Below the pieces are notes generated by a model, which saw only the letters and a program-made list of their open reading frames with translations, searched no databases and was not told where the DNA came from. The position numbers and the translations under genes are program-made. A DNA stretch of 64,000 nt from Sphagnum compactum (Eukaryota; Bryophyta; Sphagnopsida; Sphagnales): contig OZ234498.1 in NCBI GenBank assembly GCA_965153455.1, forward strand, positions 4,216,001-4,280,000, in the 5' to 3' direction. Of the stretch, positions 12,646 through 24,900 are shown one piece after another. Positions within the stretch are counted from its first letter, which is position 1, and every line of letters begins with the position of its first letter.

Positions 12646-15600
12646 CTATAGTGCCTTGGCAAGTTTGGCACATGCCTCCCAAACAATTAATTAATTTTGA
12701 ATATTCAATTTTGGAAAATAAAATATTCCTAAAGATTTTTCATTTTCCTTCCTAAGGAGTTGATCTTTGGAATAAAATATTGATCATGGTCATATAACAT
12801 TGGGCAAAACCATTACACGATGAATTGCTTATTGATTCATGAATGTGCCATTGTTGTTTTGTTATTCCACCAATTTGTTTTTTTGGAGCAACCATTGGAC
12901 CACGCATTGGCAATGGGTCACATGTGGTTTGTTCTTAAGAAAAAAATGGATTTATTCAGTCACATATACTATATTAATAATTCAACTACATGAATGTTAA
13001 TGCATTGTTTACATGTTTGGGAACTTGTTTCTTTCATGTTGTGCATGATAAAAACAAATTTGTTTATGATTATAGGTACAAGAACAATTATCAAAGTAAA
13101 AAATTGTGAAACACATACACCAAAAAATGATCAGAATCATATAGGGATAATTGAATTGATGGGTTTAACAACACAATTGTATCCCCCCTTCTAATATCTT
13201 GAATGTAAGAGTTGAAGGGTGTTTTTTTCTCTTTGGACTTGCCATTGTTGAAAACATGGCTTGAAAGAACACCCTTCATAGTTAAAGGTGTAGCAAAAAA
13301 ATAGAAAAATATTAATCATGTAGATAATGATGTGTTGCATTCGATGATTTGTTAGTTCATTCAACATGAATTTTTAAAAATTAAAATACATAAATCCATG
13401 GCACACTTTTGAAAATTTGCCTTGGACTTAATGCATGTTTGAATGGTGGTTGGTAAGGGAAATATAAAAAGGGGTGAAATTGCCTTTTCAAGTTTTGTTC
13501 TTTTTTTTAAGCCCTTTGTTTATAATTTTTTTTCAGTAAAAAAGAAACCTAATTTGTGATTGGAGTTTGTGATTAAAATCCCCTTAGTTGCCTAAAATAA
13601 ATTATAAATGATAGTTAGTCACGAATGACGCAATGTTATGATGATGTCATTTAAATTTAGATTATTTCAATCATGTGGCAAATGTAAATAGTGTGATTAT
13701 AAGACTTATTATAATTACTATAATTAATGTAATTATTGTAAACATAATAATTATAGTTATAAAATATAATATGAAAATATTAATGAATTATAATTGTTTA
13801 CATTAAAATTGAAATTAATTATTCTTTTGTAATAATAATTCAAATAAATAATTATCATCATCATTATTATTGAATTACTTTTTAGCTATAAAACAACCAA
13901 GCAAGGTTAACTACATTACTATTATTAATCTTTTTATTATGTCAATTGTTGTAGGTCCTATTCACTATATAATTTATATTTAATGATAGTAATAATAACA
14001 AAAAAATTGTAAGTATAATAAACCTTGGATAAGTTTGTAATATGACTTTAATGTATTTTTTGTATATTTCAAATACAATTTTAATAATCTCAAGGATATG
14101 CATTATGTATGATTGATGTATTGCCATCTTTGCATATGCCTTAATGAGGCTAATACATTTTACTAGTTTTTGAAACCAAGACCAATTAAATCATGAAAAT
14201 AACATTCATGTATATCCCCAAGTGGATGTAAAATAAATAATGTATATGTAAGGTTTATTATACATAACTTAATGTATAACTAATTAATAGTTACAAATTT
14301 TAAATCATTTTTCCAATTGACAGGCCATACAAGGGCCTTGTAGGATGAAAATAATGCAAAAAATCATCCCATTGGAAGAATGAAAAAACTAATAATTATA
14401 ACATAGTTGCAAATGTGACAAAAAAAAAGATGTGTAATGTGATTTTTTAGTTGCAAAAATAACTAAGGTTAGTTGCATGTGACAATTAGTCACATGTAAT
14501 TGCAAATCAATTTGTTACATTTTGATTTTTCCTTCCTAAAGTTTACTATTGAAGTCAACATGGTTAAAGCATTGCATGACAAATATTCAAAATGGGCAAC
14601 ACCAATATGGATGTGTTTTGTATGTGCAAAAGTGTGCCTTGAGAAAATACATGAAAAAAAAAAAAACATTAATTTTGCTTGTTAGGATGTTGGAGGAGGT
14701 AAAAAATAAGGCAAATGTGGTCTATCAAAAACAAATTAATGTAAATAGATGAAATGAAAATTTCCAATTTTGTAAAGGGGGAAAAACTGTTTAGAGCTAG
14801 AGATGAAATATTCCAATGATGGGTGGAATAATGTGATAAGTAGTTTAATGAACATGAGTAGGTTTGATAATTGCTATGATTTCTTACAATTTTTTAAAAC
14901 CATGGTTTGTTATATGTTGAAACCATGTGGGTTAGTCTTTTATGGTTGTGTAGTTGTTGGTAGGTGCCACTACACATTTCTAAAACTTTTTTTTCGACTA
15001 TTTGCAAAGTGGAACACAACTTAACACATTTGGCAATTTCTTTCATTCAAAGCATTATTTTATCCACTAGAAGCCTTCCTTTTAGTATGGTTTGATTACA
15101 CTTCCATTTGTAATAGGAACTCATCATCACGAGGTATTTTTATAAATATGATCAATTTCTATCCACTAGTTTTTCTTAAAGAGGTTTCAATCTACCTTTC
15201 CATTAGCGATGAAAGTAAATTAATTAATTTTCTCGAATAACTCTATATGTAGAAAGACAATTGTTGTTTCTTATCCCATAATTGTGGTTTTTGTAATCCT
15301 TTGAGTTTGGTTTTTAACTCTCATACATGTAGAAAAAAATGGTAAAATTCACATTTCTGACTATCATGTTACATAAGGAGGACTATTTGACATAGGCCAA
15401 TGTAAACATGGACATGTGATAATTTTGAACTTGTACATACCATGGTTTTGGTAAATTTTGGTAAATTAAAATTGTTGTTTCCAATTTATATTTGAACCTT
15501 AATTTTTTTTAAAATGTTTCCTTAAAATTATTGTGTATAGTTTGTTGTGAAAGTTGGGATTTTGTTTAGAGAATGCCTTGGTTATAAAGGTGCTAGCTAA

Positions 15601-17480
15601 AGTTGATGAATATTGTCTTTTGGTTGTCGATTCTCTATTAGGCCATGCTAGATGTTACTACTTATATTTAACTCAAGTTCAAACTTAAATGAAACATAAT
15701 AGAAGTTTCAACTTAAAAATATTTTTTTTTTTTCCACATTTTGCTTCCTACAAATCTTTTAAAATTTCCTAAGCTAACCATTTTAGGAATGTGATCGTGG
15801 ACATGGGAGCATGTACAAGGTTTCTAAATCAATTGCCAACTATAGAATTTTTCCAGTGGGTTTTTTCACAAAATATTTCTACTAGTTTTGAATATTCAGG
15901 AAACAATATTTTGAGTTGTAACTATTATCTTGCATTTGTGGAATATTGAGTTTATGCAAGGATTGGAGTTTAAAACTTTTCAAAGGTTAAAGAGGGAAGT
16001 CCAGTTTACATTTTCAAGTTGTATATGAACTTTTTACTTAGGTTTCTAGTTATTTTTTTTATGAATATGCCATTTTAAATAACAACTATAATGGGAGGTA
16101 GAAGTTATAAAATTAAAAGTGCATCTTGTTATTGACACTGAAGATTATGAATATGTGGCAACCAATAAACTTAACAAAACTAATTAGGTAAGAACATTTA
16201 ACTATTGTCGAATAAAAATAATAACAATACAAAAGAAAGGCATATCTAAACCTGCATAATGCCACCATGCTCCTAAAAAATCTCACATATCTCTTTAATA
16301 CCATGGAAATGCTTGTTTGTACATAGTAACTTGTGTGTGTTTATTGAACAACTTGATTTTGAATTGGTGAGTTTTAATCCATTTTCGCCCTTGCATGAAT
16401 TTCACATGTCCCTATACGATGCCATTCCAAATGACCAAATCTATAAATGGAATCTTATTGAACATGTTCCCACACTTTGCATACATGTCCACCATGCCAT
16501 TCCCCAAAATACATCATACTTGCAACCACTTTAAATGAACTATTCATAAATAAGCCTATTGTCTTCACATGTTCTTCAACTTGTAAATCCATTAATCATG
16601 TGAAAAAAATGAATTTATCAAAATGCATTCATTTGCATTACATTTGTTGAAAAAATTGCATCACCTTCAAAGGTTTATCATCTCTCACATGTTTTTTAAA
16701 CTATCGATTCCATTAAAAAATGTACAAAAACCTGGTGGCATTGCTATCGTGCATGGTGAGTTTTGTGGGTTTTCAAGAGAAAATGATTTTTTGTTTGAAA
16801 AATTATGTACCATTCATTTGCAATTAGAAAAGTTAATTGAATTGTATTCTCCATATCACTAACATAATGGTATCATCAGAAGAAATAATGCATGTTGCAT
16901 TTAGTTACCTCCTCCGACTAAATTGTTATTAATTATCTCATCAATGCAAAAGACATAACAAAATGGATGTTTAGGTACCTTCTCTAAACTATTAACCTAC
17001 AAATGTGAAGTATCTAAAATTTAGAACTCTTGTCATATTTTCTCTCTTTTTCACCTTTAAGGATTACAAAAGAAATTAGTATCAAATCATATAACTTTCA
17101 TCACATAAAAACCACAACAAGGCATTGTGTCTTGCACAAATTGTATTCAATCTTTTGTTTTGATTCAGAGATATCATTATAATTAAGTCGACATGAGTAA
17201 CAAAACATACGTATTGTGAGAAGAATTCAATAGAAAGAAAAGAATAACACAAGAGAACGTACACTTGTCATCATCTATGAATGTGTACCCATGTTTTTGT
17301 TTAACCCTCTCTCAGAACAAATGCGAGGTGCACCAAATGTCGATGGGAACTTTTATTGGTTGTTGGTGAGTCAAGTGGAATCACGATGATGAACCAAAGG
17401 GGAAAAACACTAACTAACAATAATGCTTTTCTCGTCATAACAACCAAGAGGAGCCTTCAAGAAGAATCTTAGGTGAAATC
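12646..17480. other. AT-rich intergenic DNA, nothing recognised
   Basis: The stretch is very AT-rich, with TAATTA-type runs around 13690-13900. It holds only short reading frames, none with a motif I can name. No tRNA, terminal repeat or transposase was seen. Confidence 0.5.
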
Positions 17481-17619
17481 TCCCATTCTAAACCTTTCAC
17501 CTAACAAGGCACCCTCCAAATACACAATGGAAATTTGTTGATGTTCTTTTGTATTCTAAGAAGCATTCCATTTTTAAAACAACCTTCAATGGATAAGTAA
17601 ACATTGTGCATGATATGAT

Positions 17620-18394
17620 ATGACTTCTGCTTACACCACAAAAAGGGTAACAAAAATTGTGCGTGATATATCGTGTGCGTGCCCTCCAATTACACCACAA
17701 AAAGGGGTAGGAAAAATTGCATGTGATATTGTGTGCTCTCCAATTACATCATAAAAAGCGGTGGCAAAAAAATTACATGTGATATCATGTGCCCTCCAAT
17801 TACACCATAAAAAATGGTAGCAGAAATTATGCATGATATCGTGCGCCCTTCAATTACACCATAAAAAGTGGTAGCAAAAATGATGTATGATATTGTGTGC
17901 CCTCCAATTACACCATAAAAAACGGTAGCGAAAATTGTGCATGATATCGTGCGCCCTTCAATTACACCATAGAAAGTGGTAGCAAAAATGATGTATGATA
18001 TCGTGTGCCCTCCAATTACACCATAAAAAATGGTAGCAAAAATTATGCATGATATTGTGCGCCCTTCAATTACACCATAAAAAATGGTAGCAAAAATGAT
18101 GTATGATATCGTGTGCCCTCCAATTACACCATAAAAGTGGTAGCCAAAATGATGCATGATATTGTTGCCCTCCAATTACATCATAAAAAGTGGTAGCAGA
18201 AATTGCGCGCAATTGCATGTGCCCTCCCATTACACCATAAAAAGTGGTAGCCAAAATGATGCATGGTATGGTGCGCCCTCCAATTACACCATAAAAAGTG
18301 GTATGAGAAATTGCGCGCGATACTGTGCGCCCTCCAATTACACCATAAAAAGTGGTATGAGAAATTGCGCGCGATACCGTGCGCCCTCCAATTA
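17620..18394. repeat. 54-bp satellite, about 14 units, partly organised as 108-bp dimers
   Basis: Each unit begins GCCCTCCAATTACACCATAA and continues through AAAGTGGTAGCAAAAA to a TGATAT-type end. Complete units are 54 bp. In the middle (about 17790-18110) two variants alternate. One has CCCTCC and ends AAATTATGCATGATATCGTGC; the other has CCCTTC and ends AAATGATGTATGATATCGTGT. That makes a 108-bp higher-order unit. Near 18190-18390 the units carry GCGCGC instead. Because 54 is a multiple of three, long repetitive open frames arise on both strands, with an 18-residue period; I do not regard these as genes. The array ends a few bases into a final copy at the CACTA-like end. Confidence 0.95.
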
Positions 18395-18500
18395 CACTAC
18401 AAAAAAACTGAGCTGGGCTTTACCGCTGGTAGAGGGTTTTTGACAACTTAATTGCCCACTTTCGTGGCGTTTTTAAACCGCCACTTGAATGGCGTTAACC
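18395..18500. mobile_element. CACTA-like transposon terminus, fragment
   Basis: The sequence starts CACTACAAAAAAACTGAG, which resembles the ends of plant CACTA (EnSpm) elements. It is followed by an internal inverted repeat, GTGGCG at 18464-18469 against CGCCAC at 18479-18484, with a further GGCGTT copy. Such GGCG/CGCC subterminal hairpins are usual in CACTA ends. No second end, target-site duplication or transposase was found nearby, so this is at most a remnant. Confidence 0.5.
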
Positions 18501-18985
18501 GGGCCTGATGTTTGCCGGCAGATTAGGGTTTGGTGGTTTCGCAATTCCGTCGTTCACCTTCTTCCTCTTCGTGTTCTTCATCTCCTTTCGTCTCTTGTGT
18601 GGGCGAGTTGAGACGAATTCAAGCATGATTCTCGTCACATTCCGGGAGTTGGGTAGTGGAGATTTCTTGCCGTCTATGACGAGAAGTAATGAAGGAAGAT
18701 TTTGAGCTATCATATCAGGGTTTTTCGTTGAGTTCTTTGGGGTGTGTTTTCCTTTTAGTAGTTTTGTGTGTTTTTTTTCCTGCGACTTTGAGAGAGGTGG
18801 GGAACCGGGTCTGAGGTCTGAGAAGAGAAGGCGTTGTTGTTGTTGTTGTTGTTTGTTTGATTTTTTTTTGGTTTCATGATGTTTGGTTTTCGGAATTGTA
18901 GTGCACGTTTTCTCTTTTGAGGGAGAGGGTGGGGAGGGAGGGAGGGAGGGAGAAGGGAAGTTGTGTGGTTTTGGGTGGAGGCAAA
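18501..18985 (+). promoter_or_regulatory. Probable promoter and 5' leader of the NUA gene
   Basis: This stretch is less AT-rich than the DNA upstream. It contains a GTT run (18833-18853) and a purine-rich GGGAGGGA tract (18918-18958) just before the start codon. I cannot place a TATA box or transcription start. An in-frame ATG at 18917 is less likely to be the start than the family-conserved one at 18986. Confidence 0.4.
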
Positions 18986-21900
18986 ATGCCTCTGTTTATG
19001 TCCGATGCGGAGCTTGAGAGAGAAGGAGGGGATGTGAGCGTGGTGGTGTCGCGAGCGGAGGTGTACATACGGGAGTTGCAGCAGCAGGTGGAGACGCATA
19101 AGGCACGTGCTGATGCGGCTGCTATCAATGCAGAGCAAACATGTGCACTTATTGAACAGAAGTTTCTTGCACTCACGGCACAGTTCTCACTCTTGGAGAA
19201 TGAGAAGGAACAGACTGTGGCCACTATGGAGCGTCGCTCCACCGAGCTCGCACAAGTGCAAGCTCAGATGCACAAGCTGGAAATCGAAGCTGTACGTGGT
19301 GCCGCATCGCCTTCTCTTACTACTCTACTCTCTCGCCATGCCTTTAGGACTCAAAATAGTAACCCCATTTCTGGCTTCTCCTGCTTGGGGAGAAGAATCC
19401 TCCCCAGTGGGAGTAATCCTCAATTTGACCTAATCTCCAATTGTAGCAAAATCTTTAAACCCTTGTGTTTTGGGTCCAGTGAGGAAGGACCTAAACCCAT
19501 TTCTGTGCTACAATTCCTCTTCACGATCAGACGCACTGATACCATGTAGTTTGTGGTCTGAAACAATGCATGCTCACCTTGCACACTGATGATTTTCACC
19601 AGAAATCTCTGTGTTGGGTAATCTCCAACACTGGACATGATGTGTATACTCCTCCTCTGTTGTTCATGATACTGTTGTTTTTGTTGTTCCAACAAGGCTC
19701 TGGTACACAGGTTTTTTTTTGGTGTATCTCACAGTGCTCTTTTACAACAGATCAAGCATCACAGTACCACTGAACGACTCTCGTTTGAGCTTGGAGAGCT
19801 ATCAAAATCAAAACGGGAGCTTCTGGAAGTGGTGGAGCACAAAAACACAGAGCTGGATGAGAAGAATGCATCGATCAAATCATATCTTACCAAAGTGGTA
19901 GGTGTTTTTGCTTCTTTGTTGTCATATACTTCCCTCCCTGTCAGGTTCAATCCTCAAACTCCTGTTGCTGTTGTTGCTGTTCTGTTTTATGTGCAGCAGC
20001 AGCACATGAAAACTCTGTAATTCTTAAGACTTGAGTGTACATGTTCATGCTATGCAAAAAAGATAATAATTGTCATCTTTTGAGCTTCTCTGCTGTGCCG
20101 TAGTGTTGCAACACACATGTTTGCCTTGTGTAATGTTTGTAGCGTATAAAGAGAATGTGGTGTCATGGGTACATAGGTTGAGTTAACAACGGAGCGCAGT
20201 GTCTTAGAAGGCAAGGTGCATGAACATGAGGCAGAAGTTCTTCGTTCACGAGCAACTCAATCTCGATTGTCTCAGGTGATGATTTTTGTCTTCTTCTGTA
20301 TTGCTCATGTCAAAATGACATGATTTTACTGTTAGTCCAGGGTTTAGGGTTTTATGATTTGACGATGTATAAACTGATTAGGTGAAACATAGGTGCAGCA
20401 CAGTGCAGTGCAGTGCAGTGGGGAGGGCAGTCCTGATGTTGTTGAAGTGTATGTCCTCACTTTTGCATTCTACAAAATCCTTTGACAAACAACAGGAGAA
20501 GGAGCTGATAGAGCAGCACAATTCTTTTCTAAATGAGGAATTGACTGCCAAAGTGAGTGCATTGTTGGAGGAACGACATAACAGTGCTGAGACTATGGCT
20601 GACTTGCGTTCCAAGCTTGCTGAGGTATCCATTCCACTCTGCTGGTTAGTGAGACACAGAATAGCCTGAATGTTTCAATTTCAACCTGAGCACTGGTAGT
20701 AGGTGAAACTTGGCTCTTTTTCTGCCCACATTGTACTGTCATCAGAGATGATGGTTGTATGCTGTGTGTTTCAGTGTTCTCTGGAAGGTCCTTTTTTCTT
20801 TCTCCACAAGTTCTTCCCGAAGGTTGGGATATATAGGGTGTCATCATGATATCATCATCAATCGTGCTTGCATCCTGTAACAGTGGTATGCTTTGTGTAG
20901 GCTGAAAGGGCTGCTAAGGAGGCTGAGGAAGCATTGCACCGAGAGAACGAGCATTCCAGTGAATTGCAAGCTAAACTCAACCAGACACGAGAGGTTAGTG
21001 GGCAAACACTGTATGTCAATGGAACTCTTTTACCAGCTGGATGACAGATGGACACTGAGGCACTTACCCATGCTCCCGCTTCTTGCAGTTGAATGTTGTA
21101 GGCCACTTTGCTTTTCTTAAGACGTGAAAAAAGCCCAAGTGGTATGTTTGGCACATTCAGAATCTGTCCTTCTGAGTTTGTATCTTGACCTTTTCAAATT
21201 GCCGACAGGAGCTGAAATTCACCACAGAAGATGCTGCCATAAAGGAGGAACAATTCAATGCTGAGATTTCAACGGTACAAAGTGGTTTGAATCATTTTGC
21301 TCTAGTTCTTAGTCACAAGACTTGCTAGGCCTGGTTTACATTTGTACTTGCTCAGTCCAGGGGTAGTACTCATGTGTGTGTTTTTACGTGTGCAATGAGC
21401 TCCAACAAAGAATGTATTGCTACCTTGATCAGGCTACAAAGCTTGTGGAGCTGTACAAGCAGAGCTCAGATGAGTGGTCACAGAAGTCTCATGATCTGGA
21501 GGCTGTGATCAAAGCACTCGAGGTGAGTCTCTTCTGCATACTTCTAATCAATGGTGCTAATAATACTGGGACAGTACTCTGTGGTGGATATGTCATGAAA
21601 GATTGTCAGGATTCAAGCTGGTAATAGTGAATAATCATCCTTTGGGTTGTTTTCAATTTTTTCCTTGCAACTTGTGTCTGTTATCATCTGGTCTTCACAA
21701 GAAGACTGTATCTTGGGTCTGACTCAGGTTGACAGGTGAATTATGGTTTACACTGATTGCTGCAGGCACATTTAAATGAGGTGGAAGCAGCATACAAAGA
21801 GAAACTGGATGATGAGATGAAGGCCCGAGAGAAACTAGTAAAAGTTAGTATTTATAAAATCTGGCTCAAATTGAATGCTGCTGGCAATACAAGAGGTGTT

Positions 21901-24900
21901 GCAGTTGTAGTGCAGTCTATTTACATGCAGTTGTCTGTTGTTGTTTGTTGTTGATGGATGACTGCTCTCCTTGAGTGCTCTTGTGCTTGCAGGACATGAA
22001 TGGCATTTATGCTGGTGGCAGACTGGATTTCATTTTTCAAGTTTTCTGACATAACACACACATGAGAATCCAGAGTTGTGTGATGCTTGAGAGAACCATA
22101 GTGGTCCTAATTTCTGATTGGTGAATATTGCATCTGGCAGGAAGCTGCTGAGGTGAAGCAGAAATTGGACATGGCCCTTGTGGAGGTGAACAACAATGAT
22201 GTGAAGTCTAACAAGGATGAAGGATTCCTTTCATTGCCTTACAAAGTACCCATGTGCGTCAAAATCAGTTTCCTTCCTGTAGACTGCTTACAAGTTTGGT
22301 TGTGAATGTCTGTCTTTCTGGAACGTCCTTTTTCAAGAAACAAATGTATCTTCTGACCAGAGTAGCTTGATATGAAAGTTCGTATATCTGAGCATCAGGT
22401 GACACTCTCAACAGAAGATTGAGCACTTAGGCTAAGAGAAGTTTGACAAAATGGGTGTTGTTGGGGTGTGCTAAGCAGAGAGGGGCAGCTAGCTTTTGAG
22501 TTTCCAGGAGATGGGTCTGTAGTGCCAGCACTAGCTTCAGAGGTTTCAGGCACAGCTCTTGCAGCTGCTCTTCTTCGAGATGGCTGGAGTGTGAGTCATT
22601 TGATGCCCATATACTGAGTCCTTTCAATGTTGTGCAGGACAAAAGCTTTGATACACTCTTGTAGCAGGAATGCAGTGGGACCTCTATCTGTGTGCCAAAA
22701 TTTACTAGGTACTCATTGCAGCTAGCTGACAGGTTAGGGTTTAGGGTTAAGGATTCCCTTCAAAATTGGTCTCGCCATGTGGTTCACAGGAGAGGCCTAG
22801 AAGCCAGTTTGAAGCCCCCCTTCAATTATCAACTTTTTCCTTGATAGGATTAACAGTATTGTTGTAAACTATACAGCTTTGAGGTCCTCATGTTGATGAA
22901 GTGTACAGATTGTTCATGCAAGCAGTGTTGACAATGAGGTTTGGGTCCTTGCAGCTTGCTAAGATGTATAGCAAGTACCAGGAGGCTGTTGATGCATGGC
23001 GACATGAGAAGCAGGAACGGCGACACTCTCAATCTCTTCTTGAGCGGGTTAGAAATCATAATTTCCAAATGGTTTATCCTTGTGTTTTCTTGCTTATGAT
23101 TTGAATTGGCTATAACATAAGCTAAACACCCAGGGAGGTAAAACTGGTCAGGGAAGAATGATGAAATGCATAGACAAGCCTTGGTATGGATCTGGTATTG
23201 TTACTGCTTCATATTGACATTCCTTTGTTTTTATGTTCATCACTGTTAGGTTTTGCATGAAATAGAGATAAGGGCGGCGGTTATCATGGATGAACGAGGT
23301 AAAAGTTCATCACATTTAAACTTTGTCACTATTTTATGTGGAAAGCAGCATTCTAGGAGTACATGTGGCATGCTTCCTATATATATGTGTGTGTGGCATG
23401 CTCCCTAGCTGATAGTTTTCCAAAGGTTTGACTCTATGAATGGCTTGTATTATTGGATGTGAGGAAATTGTGGGTTATTGACATTGCTGGACTGTGACCA
23501 GTTGAGCATAGAGAGATGATGCAAGCGTACAAAAGGATGGAGGAGAAGCTTCAGAATTTCATGGAAGATCAAAATGCGATTGAGAGTTCCTATAAAGATT
23601 TGAAGGTGAACCTGTCCAGCATATATGCACTTGTTTCATTGTGTAGAAAGAGCGATTGTGAAGCAAAATAGGGATTGGGTCTACCTTGCTTTTTCAAGTG
23701 CAGCCTTTTAGCTACATTTGTGGCAGCACAGACTTTTCAAGTCTGAAGTCCTACTCCCATTTTTGTCCCATTCACCAATAGGTTCCTGGTTGTGATATGC
23801 AGGCAGAATTGTGGAAGAAGGAGAGAGAGCTCAAAGGTCAGCACAAAGAGATTGCTGATCTGCAAATCCAGGTTTGACATATGTTTGCCAATCCTGGAAC
23901 TCCTGAATATGAAAATCTTGGGTTCTTAGAACACACCCTGGTCCAAGTTTTGTTTCTGATTTTGATCTGGCTAATGGTGTTGATTTAGCTTGGGTGACAA
24001 GATATCTAAAACTGGAGTGTATTATCTCTGGTGGAATTCACAGGTTGCTGTGCTTCTCAAAGAGTGCGCAGACGTACAACAACGGTTTGGAGTTGGTGAT
24101 CAGAATGGGGAAGCGATGGTTGAGTTTGTGACATCTGCGGTGGAAACCACAGCTGTTGATACAGTGATATCTGACAGACTTGTAATTGCAAAAATACTAC
24201 CCTGTCATCTGTCCCTTGCTCGATTTGAGATGACAGTGGAAACTGTGTTGAATAGTATTGTTGTTTTAATGATGAAAGAATGAAGCAAGCCAAGATTTGT
24301 TTGTCTGGGAACAGCTTACCTTCAAGGATATTCAAGGCATGGTTGAGCACAATTCCCAACTGCGAGCATTGGTCCGGTCTCTTGGCCAGCAGAATGAGCA
24401 GAAGGAGCAAGAATTGAAGGTGTTGTTCAAAATCCAGTTTAAGAAGTTATTGGTCTGCTAACTTGTTTATCACTGAATTTGTAAGCTAAAAAATTGGGGC
24501 CTTTTTCATGCAACCTCTGCATCTATAATGCGTCATCTTCAGAAGAATCAACAATCTCTATTGATCTGTGAACTCAATTTTGCAGCAAGGTTTTGAGGCA
24601 GAGCTGAAGCAGCGGCTTGATGAGTTAGGCCGTAAAGTTGCAGATACTATGAAACGGAGTGAAGAGCAGTCAGATATCATCAACAGGCTTCAAGGAACTG
24701 TAAGTGCCAGTGCTAGTTCACGTGCATGGCCATAGGTTGCAACTTTTGTGCAGCAACACATAAGCTTTTGAGTAGTTTTCAGGCCTGAAACTGGATGCAG
24801 GATAATGTGTTAACACTCGCTGACAGAGAAGGTGGGTGTGGTTTTTTGTCTCAGGTGGGCATGTATAGAAGACTGTACGAAGAAGAGGTGAATGCACGAC

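Noticed and set aside
15790-15870. Short stretch reading like a retroviral-type aspartic protease D-x-G-A motif
   Set aside because: Only a few residues fit, the frame is not sustained and no reverse transcriptase or LTR lies nearby.
17744-18443. Long repetitive open frames on both strands (over 90 and over 140 codons)
   Set aside because: They are produced by the 54-bp satellite, whose unit is a multiple of three and lacks stops; no non-repeat coding part exists.
18917-18985. In-frame upstream ATG that would lengthen NUA by 23 residues
   Set aside because: The added residues come from a purine-rich leader, and the family begins with MPLFM, which is the ATG at 18986.
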